47,544 bases of DNA from Nitrospira sp. (lineage in GTDB: Bacteria > Nitrospirota > Nitrospiria > Nitrospirales > Nitrospiraceae). The stretch covers positions 1 through 47,544 of the forward strand of contig JARFPM010000011.1 in assembly GCA_030444405.1 (NCBI GenBank), given 5' to 3'. Below are positions 22,886 through 32,900 of the stretch, piece by piece. Made by a program: the position numbers and the translations under genes. Every line of letters starts with the position of its first letter. The stretch's first letter is position 1. The notes beneath the pieces are model-generated. The model saw only the letters and a list, made by a program, of their open reading frames with translations. It made no database searches and had not been told where the DNA came from.

Positions 22886-24295
22886 TCATTTTGCTAACGA
22901 CCGAATGTAATGAACCAACTGCCACACTTGCTCGTCCGGCAACCCGGTAAATGCCATCATCCCGGTACCCGGCGAGCCGTTCTTGATGATCCAGTACAAT
23001 TGACCATCAGGAATGTCGCGCATCATCGTTCCACAGGTAAAATTTCTTGGCGGTGGCACCAACGCCGCGCCCATCAATCCTTTGCCGTCTCCTTGCTCGC
23101 CATGACACATGACGCATGCGACGGGCTGCGCTGTCTTGAGAAACAACTCCTTGCCCGCTTGGATTGAACCCGCCGAGGATGAAAGCGGATTTGTCTTAGT
23201 CAGGAAGTCTTCTGGCGCCTTGGTCGTCTTGCGCGGTTGCACGCAAGCACCGCCCTGACCACCTCCTGATGCAGCGGCTACATCCGGTATTCCCTTGAAC
23301 GTCACCTTCAGATAGGCGATCACATCAGCCACGCCCTGCTGCCCGATGGTCAGACCCCAGTAGGGCATGTTCGGCGACTTCCCGATGGCCGGCCCTCCAT
23401 GGTTGATCACATTATAGAGATATTCCATCGGAAGTTTTTCAAACGGCATGTTGGCGTGAATGGCCGGCTTGGGTTCCAATCCCGATGCGGCAGGACCATC
23501 GCCTTTGCCGCTCATGCCGTGACACTGGGCACAGTATTCCTTGTAGAGCACCTTGCCGCGCCCCGCGTCAGCCCTGCCGAACTCAGAACTTGTCCACGGC
23601 TCATAATACTGAAAGTCCGGTACCCCTTGGACCATCAAGTATCCGATCACGGCACGCAGCTGCGGTTCCGTCGCATCAGCTAGGAATTCACCGCTGTGCG
23701 GGACGAAGTCTTGTGGGTTCAGACCGAATCGAAACAGCCAGTCCTTGTCATATCGCTGACCGGACTTCTGCAGAGCCGCGCTCTGTTGCCCTCCAATCAG
23801 TTTGCCGTTCTCCTCGATCGTATGGCAGCCGAGACAGGCATGGGCTTTATAGGCCGCCGCACCAAATTTGACGTCGAATTTGGTGACTTTCGAGAGATCG
23901 AACGCGCCGATGGTGACGCGCGGATCTCTGTTGTGTTGGGCGAAGTAATCGGCAATCGCATTGGCTTCAGCCTCCGTCACCATCGGGTGTTTCGCCGGAA
24001 CATCCGTGAGATCCCACCGATACCCCTTGGCGTAGAGCGGGGCCTCTTTTCCAGTGAGCCACCGAATGAGCCATGCCCGTTGATATTTAGTGCCGGCCCA
24101 CATCAAGTCGGGGGCTCGGAGATTGAATCGAGAATCGGCCGTTCCTTCCAACCGGTGACATTGCACACAGGTTTGTTGGAGAAGATCCTTCGCACGGGAT
24201 TGATCGCTCCCAAAGGATGGATCCTGAAATAGGACCAGTCCTGCTGTCAGAGTCATGGTGGCTGCAATCACTCTCCTGATTCCTCCGAAACCCAT
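22886..24295 (-). CDS. Tetrahaem c-type cytochrome
   Basis: A 469-residue exported protein. After a signal peptide (about 1-30) there are four CXXCH sites: TCVQCHR near 45, ACLGCHT near 155, YCAQCHG near 257 and ACVMCHG near 413. Each belongs to a class I-like domain with a downstream Met (GTGMMAFTGLPDEQVWQLVH at the end). It is periplasmic. Such a chain of cytochrome domains fits electron shuttling between donors in the periplasm and a terminal oxidase or membrane complex; no catalytic motif was seen. ATG at 24295 has AAGGAGG upstream. The first domain has RAPDLMWAGTKYQRAWLIRW, which looks like a membrane-complex cytochrome subunit. Confidence 0.88.
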   Translation of the reverse strand: MGFGGIRRVIAATMTLTAGLVLFQDPSFGSDQSRAKDLLQQTCVQCHRLEGTADSRFNLRAPDLMWAGTKYQRAWLIRWLTGKEAPLYAKGYRWDLTDVPAKHPMVTEAEANAIADYFAQHNRDPRVTIGAFDLSKVTKFDVKFGAAAYKAHACLGCHTIEENGKLIGGQQSAALQKSGQRYDKDWLFRFGLNPQDFVPHSGEFLADATEPQLRAVIGYLMVQGVPDFQYYEPWTSSEFGRADAGRGKVLYKEYCAQCHGMSGKGDGPAASGLEPKPAIHANMPFEKLPMEYLYNVINHGGPAIGKSPNMPYWGLTIGQQGVADVIAYLKVTFKGIPDVAAASGGGQGGACVQPRKTTKAPEDFLTKTNPLSSSAGSIQAGKELFLKTAQPVACVMCHGEQGDGKGLMGAALVPPPRNFTCGTMMRDIPDGQLYWIIKNGSPGTGMMAFTGLPDEQVWQLVHYIRSLAK

Positions 24296-24351
24296 CTCGC
24301 CCTCCTTCGATTGATGACGCCCTAATTCCGCGCTGTGTCTTGTGTGTGCTC

Positions 24352-24771
24352 TCACGACCCGCTGGCTTTCTGATGCGTGGGCGGGTTCAACTTAATCCCG
24401 ATGTTCGGCGTCACGGCGATGGACTGATGCACCGTGCAGCCATGAGCTACTCTCAATAGTCGCTCTTTTTGCTCGGCGCTGATTCGATGGGGAAGATGGA
24501 TTCCGATGTCGATACGACCGACGCGGTGTGGATTCTCGGCCATCGTCCATTCCGCATCGACTACCAAGCCCTCTCGGGGAATGCCGTGCCGTCCGCAGAA
24601 TTGCCCGACGAAATACCCGACACAACCGGCGACGGACCCGACAAACAGTTCAACCGGTCCCATTCCGGCATCCTGTCCCCCGTCCTCCAACGCTTGGTCG
24701 GTGATGATTCGATGCTTGCCGCTCACGATGTCGTAGCGCGTTCCGCCGTGAAAGGTCGCCGTGAGTTTCAT
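24352..24771 (-). CDS. OsmC-family protein, copy 1
   Basis: A 139-residue OsmC/Ohr-fold protein. The family's Cys sites are in VGSVAGCVGYFVGQFCGRHG (near 45-60) and HGCTVHQSI near 110, and the C-terminal strand order matches. OsmC-type proteins are thiol-dependent peroxidases, and some are involved in sulfur handling. A ribosome-binding site AGGTGAT precedes ATG at 24771. It sits between the tetrahaem and diheme cytochrome genes. A second family member is at 37107-37541. Confidence 0.88.
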   Translation of the reverse strand: MKLTATFHGGTRYDIVSGKHRIITDQALEDGGQDAGMGPVELFVGSVAGCVGYFVGQFCGRHGIPREGLVVDAEWTMAENPHRVGRIDIGIHLPHRISAEQKERLLRVAHGCTVHQSIAVTPNIGIKLNPPTHQKASGS

Positions 24772-24881
24772 GTCATATCACCTGGTCTGGGAAGTTTCGC
24801 CGCTGCCCACAGACACAGCACACCCCGCAGCGCCGCATGGCCGGTCGATGCCCTGGACACCGCTTGTGAGTCGACGGACGC

Positions 24882-24966
24882 CGTCACACGTCATTCGTTA
24901 ATCCTCATTGGAAACATTGCAACCTTTTGACTCCGCTCATTTACGGTTGACGAATGACCAGTGACG
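24882..24966. repeat. 17-bp imperfect inverted repeat between OsmC and diheme cytochrome genes
   Basis: Arms 24882-24898 and 24950-24966 match at 15 of 17 positions as inverted copies (cores GTCATTCGT and ACGAATGAC), with 51 bases between. This is in the 205-base gap upstream of the OsmC gene. It looks like a palindromic or miniature inverted-repeat element rather than an operator. A second partial match to the end of the right arm (TGACGATTGAC) occurs near 40680. Confidence 0.45.
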
Positions 24967-24976
24967 ATTGACCTCC

Positions 24977-25831
24977 TCAATACGGCACATCGCCCGGCTT
25001 GTTGCCCTTCGGCCAATCATGAATCTTGTCAGGAAAGTCCGGTCGAGGCTGAGTATTGATATAGGCCGCAGCATCGAATGCTTCATCATCCGTCACCGTC
25101 CACCCCCAGCCTCGCGGCATGTTGGCCTTGATATATGCGGCGGCCACGGTGATCCGCGCCATTCCCGCACCGATGTTGTACGAACGCGGTCCCCATACGG
25201 GCGGCGCCGCCATGGTGCCCTGCCCGTCGGAGCCGTGACAGAAGAGGCATTTTTTCTCAAAGACTTTTTTCCCGTTGAGAGGATCAGGCTGATGGGTCGA
25301 GGCGAGGCGAGGGATTCCTCGCCACGGGACCGAACTGCCGGGAGGCACATTCTGCGATAACCATTCGATGTAGGCGACGATGCCCGTCAGCTTCACACTG
25401 TCGGGGGGGAGAGGCTTCCCGTTCATACTTCGTTCGAAACACTCGTTGATTTGATCGGCCAACGTCATCTGTCGGCCGGCTCGTTCACGATACTGTGGAT
25501 AGAGCGTGCTGATGCCGACAAATGATGCGGAATTCGGATTGAGACCCGCATCCAAATGACAGCTATTGCAGTTGAGGGCATTCCCGATGTAGCGCTTCCC
25601 ATATTCTTGTGTTTCGACGATCATCTTGTAGCCCAGGCGAATCTGCTCGCCCCTCAAATCACCTGGAATAGTTTCAGGCGACGGCGGGGAAAACAACGCG
25701 TCGACTGGCGACTCCGTGCTCTGACGACCAGCCGCCTCCTCACTCCCCGTCACCCGTGGAGGCGGGACACAACTACTCGTCGCCAACAGCATACTCACGA
25801 GCACGAGGCCTGCAATCAACGGTCGGCTCAT
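24977..25831 (-). CDS. Diheme cytochrome c, TsdA-like (thiosulfate dehydrogenase family)
   Basis: A 284-residue exported protein with a lipobox-like Cys at 21 (ATSSC). Haem sites are CNSCH (88-92) and CLFCHG (195-200). Between them the segment YPQYRERAGRQMTLADQINE followed by CFERSMNGKPLPPDS (Cys131) matches TsdA proteins, where this Cys is the unusual axial ligand of the catalytic haem. TsdA oxidises thiosulfate to tetrathionate (or the reverse). The second domain has NMPRGWG (Met238) as likely ligand. AAGGT precedes ATG at 25831. Sulfur neighbours (DsrE, OsmC) agree with that role, but other diheme cytochromes share this layout, so the reaction remains an inference. Confidence 0.75.
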   Translation of the reverse strand: MSRPLIAGLVLVSMLLATSSCVPPPRVTGSEEAAGRQSTESPVDALFSPPSPETIPGDLRGEQIRLGYKMIVETQEYGKRYIGNALNCNSCHLDAGLNPNSASFVGISTLYPQYRERAGRQMTLADQINECFERSMNGKPLPPDSVKLTGIVAYIEWLSQNVPPGSSVPWRGIPRLASTHQPDPLNGKKVFEKKCLFCHGSDGQGTMAAPPVWGPRSYNIGAGMARITVAAAYIKANMPRGWGWTVTDDEAFDAAAYINTQPRPDFPDKIHDWPKGNKPGDVPY

Positions 25832-25841
25832 AGAATGGACC

Positions 25842-26060
25842 TTACTTCTTCACACCGGACGCCGGAGAGCAGGTATTGATCCCCAACAGCGTGAACAGCG
25901 GGCAATACCCCACCGCCCCGGTGAGCAGCAGTATAACCCCCACCGCAAGTGCCACTCCCGCAACAGCCGTCGAAAACCCAGCAAAGAGGCCGAAGATGAT
26001 CGCCACGAGCCCTGTTCCAATTCGTATAGGTCTCTCACTCCCTCCGACATTACACATCAT
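25842..26060 (-). CDS. DUF2892 (YgaP-like) small membrane protein
   Basis: A 72-residue protein starting MMCNVGGSERPIRIGTG, then two membrane helices (AIIFGLFAGFSTAVAGVALA, then VGVILLLTGAVGYCPLFTLL) and GINTC near the end. This is the DUF2892 layout, also found as the C-terminal membrane part of the YgaP rhodanese. A Cys sits in YCPLFTLLGINTC. ATG at 26060 has AGGAGGT upstream. It lies 10 bases before the TsdA-like gene on the same strand. Its function is unknown. Confidence 0.85.
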   Translation of the reverse strand: MMCNVGGSERPIRIGTGLVAIIFGLFAGFSTAVAGVALAVGVILLLTGAVGYCPLFTLLGINTCSPASGVKK

Positions 26061-26147
26061 GGCACTACCTCCTCGTCTTATGAATGACGTTGATCTTATC
26101 TCCATCACACACGAGTAGGAGACATCTCCTGCCCATTGGATTCATCG

Positions 26148-26537
26148 TTATGGTTGCCCACCGGACTCGATCCCAAGTCTGCGGACATAGGCCAAGACAT
26201 CCCAGATTTCTTCGTCAGAGAGAGAATGCTTCCACGCTCCCATGGCGGTATTCGGCTTGCCTTCGTGAATACGTCGAAAGAGTGTCCCGTCGAGCCGGCT
26301 CTGAACGGCGAGCGAGGTGAGGTCCGCCGGAGGTGGAACAAGTTTGATTCCGAGTGCACCTTTCCCGTCGATTCCGTGGCAACGGATGCAGGTGTTCACG
26401 TAGATTTCCCGTCCACTGACTGGATCACCACCTTTTGCCGTAGCAGCAAGCTCTTTCACCCCAAGATTGCTAAACCCCAGCCCGAACATGACAGTTAACA
26501 GCGCGCACAACAGCATCCTTCGTCCAGTGATATGCAT
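26148..26537 (-). CDS. Monohaem cytochrome c, paralogue of 38577-38927
   Basis: A 129-residue exported cytochrome. The signal peptide is followed by SGREIYVNTCIRCHG (haem site near 55), PPPADLT and FRRIHEGKPNTAMGAWKHSL, where the Met ligand lies near 100. The last part DEEIWDVLAYVRRL is the usual helix. It closely resembles the product of 38577-38927, which has the same IHEG.PNTAM.AWK segment. ATG at 26537 has AGGGAGT upstream. It is the last minus-strand gene before the NRPS gene, which is divergent. Confidence 0.88.
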   Translation of the reverse strand: MHITGRRMLLCALLTVMFGLGFSNLGVKELAATAKGGDPVSGREIYVNTCIRCHGIDGKGALGIKLVPPPADLTSLAVQSRLDGTLFRRIHEGKPNTAMGAWKHSLSDEEIWDVLAYVRRLGIESGGQP

Positions 26538-26949
26538 TTTTACTCCCTTCGAGGACCAAACCTTGCGATCAGTGTGCCATCGTCTCCCAACGCATCTGGA
26601 GACATTTCCCATTATTTGTCGATGGGTTAGATGGTTTTGCTAAGATGCTGCGGAGAATAGGGGACTGAACTGGCGATAAATACCCCGGGGCCTCATCGCC
26701 CACTGGTGCAAGATGCTACAGCCCTAATTGCGGAGTGTGACCTGCGCATAGGTTTGCGGGAGTGTCCTCGTTCGGGCATGACGGCTCGACACAATAGGCG
26801 GTGGCCCTTATCTGCACTGCTCGAAAAACGAGAATTCTTCTCATTTATGATCAGTCATTCTATATTTATACCTACGCTTATACGCCAGTAGACGGATGGT
26901 TAATAGCGGATATTCTTAGCGGTTGAGAAACCGTCAGTGTCTCGCTTAC
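26538..26949. other. Intergenic region between cytochrome c and the NRPS gene
   Basis: About 410 bases that must hold promoters for the minus-strand cytochrome and the plus-strand NRPS gene. The half nearest the NRPS start is AT-rich. It includes GAGAA-TTC-TTCTC (26830-26842 region), a TATATTTATAC run near 26865 that could be a -10 region, and a CGGTT-GAGA-AACCG hairpin at 26920-26933 just before the start codon. No good -35 or operator was identified. Confidence 0.45.
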
Positions 26950-29900
26950 ATGTTTAGACTTCCTCCTCGGATTATCCACAACCTCCCTGATCTCTTCGAG
27001 CTGCGATGCCAGCAACAGCCGGAGGAGCTTGCCTATGCCTTTGTTCGCGATACCCTCGAACTTGAAAATCAGCTGACCTATGGTCAGCTTGAACGTCGGG
27101 TGCGATCGCTTGCCAGCCATCTCACGCACGAAGTCGCACCAGGAACCAAAGTCCTCCTGCTCTACTCACAGGGACTCGATGCCGCATGCGCCTTTTGGGC
27201 CTGTACCCTTGCTGGTCTCGTACCGGTTCCCGCTCCAGCACCTGACCCCATCAGGCTGAAATACGGACTGCCCAGACTACGCAGTATTATCGAGGATGCC
27301 CAAGTGTCGCTGGTGCTCACGACCTCAAGTATCACAGCTCTGTCTGCTGAGCTTTCCCTCGCCAAGGAGGCAGGTTCGATCAAGTGGATGGCGACGGATC
27401 AACCCTACAATTCGCTCGATTCGGTTGAGTTGCCAGGGCCTCATAGCGACGCCCTAGCCTACTTGCAATATACCTCTGGGTCGACGGCCACTCCTCGCGG
27501 CGTCATGATCAGCCACGGGAACGTGCTTTCACACTGCAGGGCCTTGAGTCTGGCCGGAGAAGTGTCGGACAGCAGCCGGTCGCTCTGCTGGTTGCCGTAT
27601 TTCCATGACTATGGGTTACTGCACGGAATCATTGCCCCGTTCTATGCCGGTATTCCCGCCTATTTGATGTCACCCGTCACGTTTCTTCGGCGGCCATTAC
27701 GTTGGCTCGAAGCGGTGTCTCGATTTGCGATTACCCACAGCGGGGGACCGAATTTTTCCTATGAGGCTTGTCTCAGGGCTGTGCGGCAACAGGAAGGGTG
27801 GCGGGTTGACTTGGGCACATGGATGGTTGCCAGTTGCGGCGCCGAACCCATCCATCCGGATACGGTTGAGCAGTTTATCGACACCTTTGGTCCACGTGGC
27901 TTCCGGCGAAAAGCGTTTGCCCCCGGATATGGACTTGCAGAAGCCACGCTATTGGTGACGATGAAACGGGCCGGAGCAGAGCCGAGCTTCTTGCATGTTG
28001 AGGCCGACGCGTTAGCCGACTCGATCGTCAAAGAGTCTCCCTCATCGGAACGGGGAACGCGGACATTGGTCGGATGCGGAGAGCCCCTCGAAGAGACTTA
28101 TGTACGGATTGTGAATCCTACGACTCACCGCGAATGCCCGCCGGGCGTCGTGGGAGAAGTGTGGCTGGCCGGAGCCGGGGTCGGCGCCGGATATTGGGGC
28201 AAACCGGAAGAAACTGACGCCACATTCAATGCCACAATCGCTGGGTCAGGAGAGAGTCCCTATTTGCGGACCGGCGATCTGGGATTCCTCCACCGCGGAG
28301 AGCTGTTCCTGACCGGACGCCTCAAAGATCTGATCATCGTGCGTGGGCGGAACTATTATCCCCATGACCTGGAGTGGGCGGCCCAACAGGCGCATCCCGG
28401 CTTGCGACGAGGATATGGCGCGGCCTTCTCCATTGAGGGCAAGACCGGCGAGCGTGTGGTGCTGGTCCATGAGATCGAGAAGCAGGTGCCTGAATCCGAC
28501 CTGACGGACGTGGTGAGCTGCATCCGTCGCGCGCTGGCTGACGAATATGAACTCGAAATCCACAATGTGGTGCTGATCAAGTCCGGCACGATTCCAAGAA
28601 CCTCCAGCGGAAAAATTCAGCGGGGCGCCTGCAGAGCCGCCTTTGAGTCCGGCCAACTCGCTGTCGTCGCAACGAGCACGCTGGACCTAGCTCTGGAAGC
28701 TGAAACCAATGAATTACTGAACGAGACTCCGCAAACCGCTTTTGAGAAAAGGCTGGCCGATATCTGGCAAGAGGTGCTGGGAGGATATCCTCCGCATCGC
28801 CATGCGAACTTCTTTGCGCTCGGAGGCAATTCGCTCCTCGCGGCACAGGTTGTTGCGCGCATCCTCGATGTCTTCCACGTCGAGCTCCCGCTGAGCGTGC
28901 TGTTCGAATGTCCGACATTGTCCGCACTGGCCGGTCGGATCGGTGAACCGAGCACGAGTTCGAATGACGCGGACTCGGCCGGGGAGAGGCGTGGGTACCT
29001 ACATGGCGACGGCGAACCACGGATTCCCCTCGTTCCGCTTCCCTCGGCATCCACAAGAGAAGGCAGGATTCCTCTCAGTCCCTCGCAGCAGCGACTGTGG
29101 TTCTTGGAGCAAGTTCATCCAGGGAGCGCGATCAACCATATTTCCATGGATGTGCGTATACGGGGGTCGGTCAACCCCGAGGTGGTGGAGCGGTCGGTGC
29201 GGGAAATCGCCCGTCGTCATGAGATTCTTCGAACTCGTTTCGGATCGGAGCGCGGTGAGGGATTCGCGGAAGTTTCCTCCGAGGCGATCGTCACGATAGG
29301 ACGGCAAGATTTCCAGGTATTGGACCCTGCAGAGCAAGCAATTCAGGTGCGGCAATTCCTACGAGCGGAGAGGAGTCGCCCGTTCGACCTGCGCCGGGGG
29401 CCGTTATTTAGAGTGACTCTGTTGGCGCTTGAACCGGGTGTGCATGTCTTGGCGCTGACATTCCACCGTCTGGTCGCCGATGGATGGTCACTCCGTATCT
29501 TCTGGAAGGAATTGGCCCTTCTTTGGGAAGCCGGTGGGGATGTGCAAGGGGCTCGACTTCCCGCGCTGACCGTTCAGTATGCGGACTATGCCGCTTGGCA
29601 GAGAACCAGGCTGGATCAAGGCCTTCGTGAGGTCGATCGAGCCTACTGGATTCGGCAGTTGAGCGGCGTCCGCTCTCCCGCCGAGCTACCTATCGATCGT
29701 CAGCGGCCACGAGTGCGCACGTTCGAAGGAGGCGCGCGGTTACGATCGCTTTCTCCAGAACTTTCAGCCAGCCTCGGTGTCTTCTGTCGGCGCCAGAACG
29801 TCACGACGTTCATGGTGCTGTACGCCGTCTTTGCGACGTGGCTGCATCGCTACACACAAGAGTCGGATGTCGTCATTGGATCGATCGTGGCCGGTAGGCG

Positions 29901-32900
29901 TCGGAGAGAGCTCGAAGACGTGATGGGATATTGCGTCAATACGGTGGCGTTGCGGTCCGAACTTTCGGATGGGCTAACAGGACAAGAGTTGTTGAAGCAG
30001 ATACGCCAGGTGGTGCTGGAGGCTTATGACCATCAGGAACTACCGTTTGAAGAGGTCATCGAGGCGCTGTCGTTAGAGCGAGCGCGTCAGCTGTCCCCGC
30101 TGTTTAACGTGATGATGGTGTGTGAAGACGATCCCTTGTCCACGTTCACCGTCAGGGATCTTGAGGTCGCTCATCTCCCCTGGGAGCCGACTGCGTCGGA
30201 GTTCGACCTCGTGTTGATGGTGGTCAACAAGGTGGACGGCCTGGACTTGGCGTTTCTCCATGATTCTACGATTTTCGACGACTCGACGATCGACCGAATG
30301 TTGGGACAGCTAGAGCTCCTTCTTGAAGAGTTTCTTAAGAAATCTGAAGCCCGTCTTGACCAACTTTCGTTGCTGACCGCCGAGGAGAGACGGAACATTC
30401 AACTGACCTGGAATGAGCCACCTCACTCGGCGTCCGGTATCCATGCACTCATTGAGGCGCAGGTTGAGCGAACTCCCCATGCACCCGCTGTGACGTGTGG
30501 AGACCAGTCCATCAGCTACCAAGAGCTGAACCGACGAGCGAATCGAGTTGCTCGCGCACTCCAGAATTTAGGAGTCGGCGCAGATCTCCCCGTGGGCCTT
30601 TGTGTGGAGCGGTCGGTGGATGCTCTCGTGGGCCTCTTGGGTATTCTCAAAGCAGGGGGCGGTTATGTTCCCCTGGATCCGTCCTTTCCCAGTCACCGCC
30701 TCCAACTCATGCTGGAGGATGCGCAAGTGTCCATCGTGGTCACACAGGCTCACCTCCGTAGCCATTTACAAGGCTACCGCGGCCAAATCTGTGACGTGGA
30801 GACTCTGTCGACATCCATCGTGGGTGGGGCGGAGGAGGAGGAGCCGGCACCTTCCGTTTCCCCGGATCAGCTCGCCTATATCATCTACACGTCGGGCTCG
30901 ACGGGGCGGCCTAAGGGTGTGGCCGTGACACACCGCAGTCTTGTGACTTCTCTTCATGCCAGACTTCAGTATTATCCGGAACCGGTTTCCCGGTTTTTGC
31001 TGACCTTCTCTCTGGCCTTTGATGGATCCGTGACAGGCATATTTTGGACGTTGCTGCAGGGGGGGGAACTGGTCATCCCATCAGAGACCGCCCACCGCGA
31101 CCCAACGGGGCTAGCTGCGCTCATCGAGCGTCATCGCATCTCGCACGTCGTGTCGGTGCCTTCTTTGTACCATGCCGTGCTTGGTGAGGCGTTGAGTGCT
31201 CAGCTGGAATCGCTCCGTGTCATCGTTACTGCCGGCGAGAGCCTGTCCCTTGAACTCGTGCGCCGACATTACCAGCTCCTGCCTCATGCCACACTATACA
31301 ACGAATATGGACCGACAGAGGCCACGGTCTGGTGCAGCGTGTATCAAACGACTCGTGAGGAAGCAGGGGCTCGAGTCCCGATCGGCAAACCCATCGACCA
31401 TATGCAGCTCTATGTGCTGGATGCGAGCCTGCAACCGATGCCTATCGGCATACCGGGAGAGCTCTATATCGCGGGAGAGTGTCTGGCCCGCGGCTATGTC
31501 AACCAGCCGCAGCTGACCCAAGAGCGGTTTGTTGCGAATCCCTTCGTGGCCGGCACAAGGCTGTATCGGACTGGTGACCTGGCTCGGTATCGCGCCGACG
31601 GCAATGTGGAGTTTCTCGGACGGGTGGACCAGCAGGTCAAACTGCGTGGCTACCGGATCGAACTAGGAGAAATCGAGTATGTGTTGAGTAACTCCCCGGG
31701 CGTGCATCAAGCGGCGGTGCTGCTCCGGCAGGATAAGCCGGACCAGCATCGGTTGGTCGCCTATGTCTCCGGCGAGTCGTCGATCAAAGAGCGGCTCGAC
31801 CAGCTTCGCAGTTCTCTCGCAGCTCGATTGCCGCACTACATGGTGCCATCCGTCATTCTGTGGCTGGAAACGATGCCGCTCAGTGCCACCGGAAAAGTGA
31901 ATCGCAATGCTCTTCCTGCACCCGAACAGACAGACGGTCGGGCGGCAGCCATGATTGCTCCGAGGAACCAGGTCGAAGAATCCCTGGCTGAGCTGTGGAA
32001 ATCTGTTCTCGCAGTACCTGCTGTCGGCATCCAGGACAATTTCTTCGAGCAAGGAGGCCACTCCCTCTTGGCCACCCAGCTCGTCTCCCGGATACGCGAG
32101 CTCTTTGAGGTCGACGTCTCTCTACCGGCGCTGTTTGAGCGACCGACTATCGCGGCATTGGCCGAAGAAGTGATGGAGTTGCGCCACAGGGAGCGGAAGG
32201 TTTCCGTGATACCGCCAATCATTCCGGTGCCCAGAGATCAGCCGCTCCCCCTTTCCTATTCCCAGCAACGTATGTGGTTGATGTATCAGCTGGCTCCTCA
32301 GAGCACGGCGTATAACATGCCGTTTGCGTCGCGGCAGATGGGACGCCTCAACAAGTCAGCCCTCCGGAGCACGATCGATGCCATCTGTAGCCGCCATGAG
32401 GCATTTCGAACGACTTTTATTATGAGGGATGAGGGACCGGTTCAAATCATCCACCCCTTTCGCCCCCCTCATTGGGTCGAAGTGGATCTCAGACACCTGC
32501 CTACCGAACAGCGAAGACAGCAGGCGGCTCAGCTGGTGGAGCAGGAAGCGAACCAGCCGTTCGATCTCGAGAGTGGCCCTCTGGTACGGTTCCTATTGAT
32601 TGAGATCGAGCCTGAGGACCATATCTTGGTACTCACGATGCATCACATCATCGGAGACCAGTGGTCGTTCGGGGTCATCGGTTATGAATTTGCCTTCTTC
32701 TACAACGCGTATTGCCGAGGAGAAGTTCCTTCGGCAAAACCGATCCCCCTTCAGTATGCCGACTACGCGGTGTGGCAGCGGCGTTGCTTGACCGACGACT
32801 GGCTCAGCACACAATCGGATTATTGGCAGAAGAAGCTAGCCGGGCTTTCCAAGCTTTCGTTGCCGACCGATCATCCACGGCCCGTGGTGCAGACATTTAA

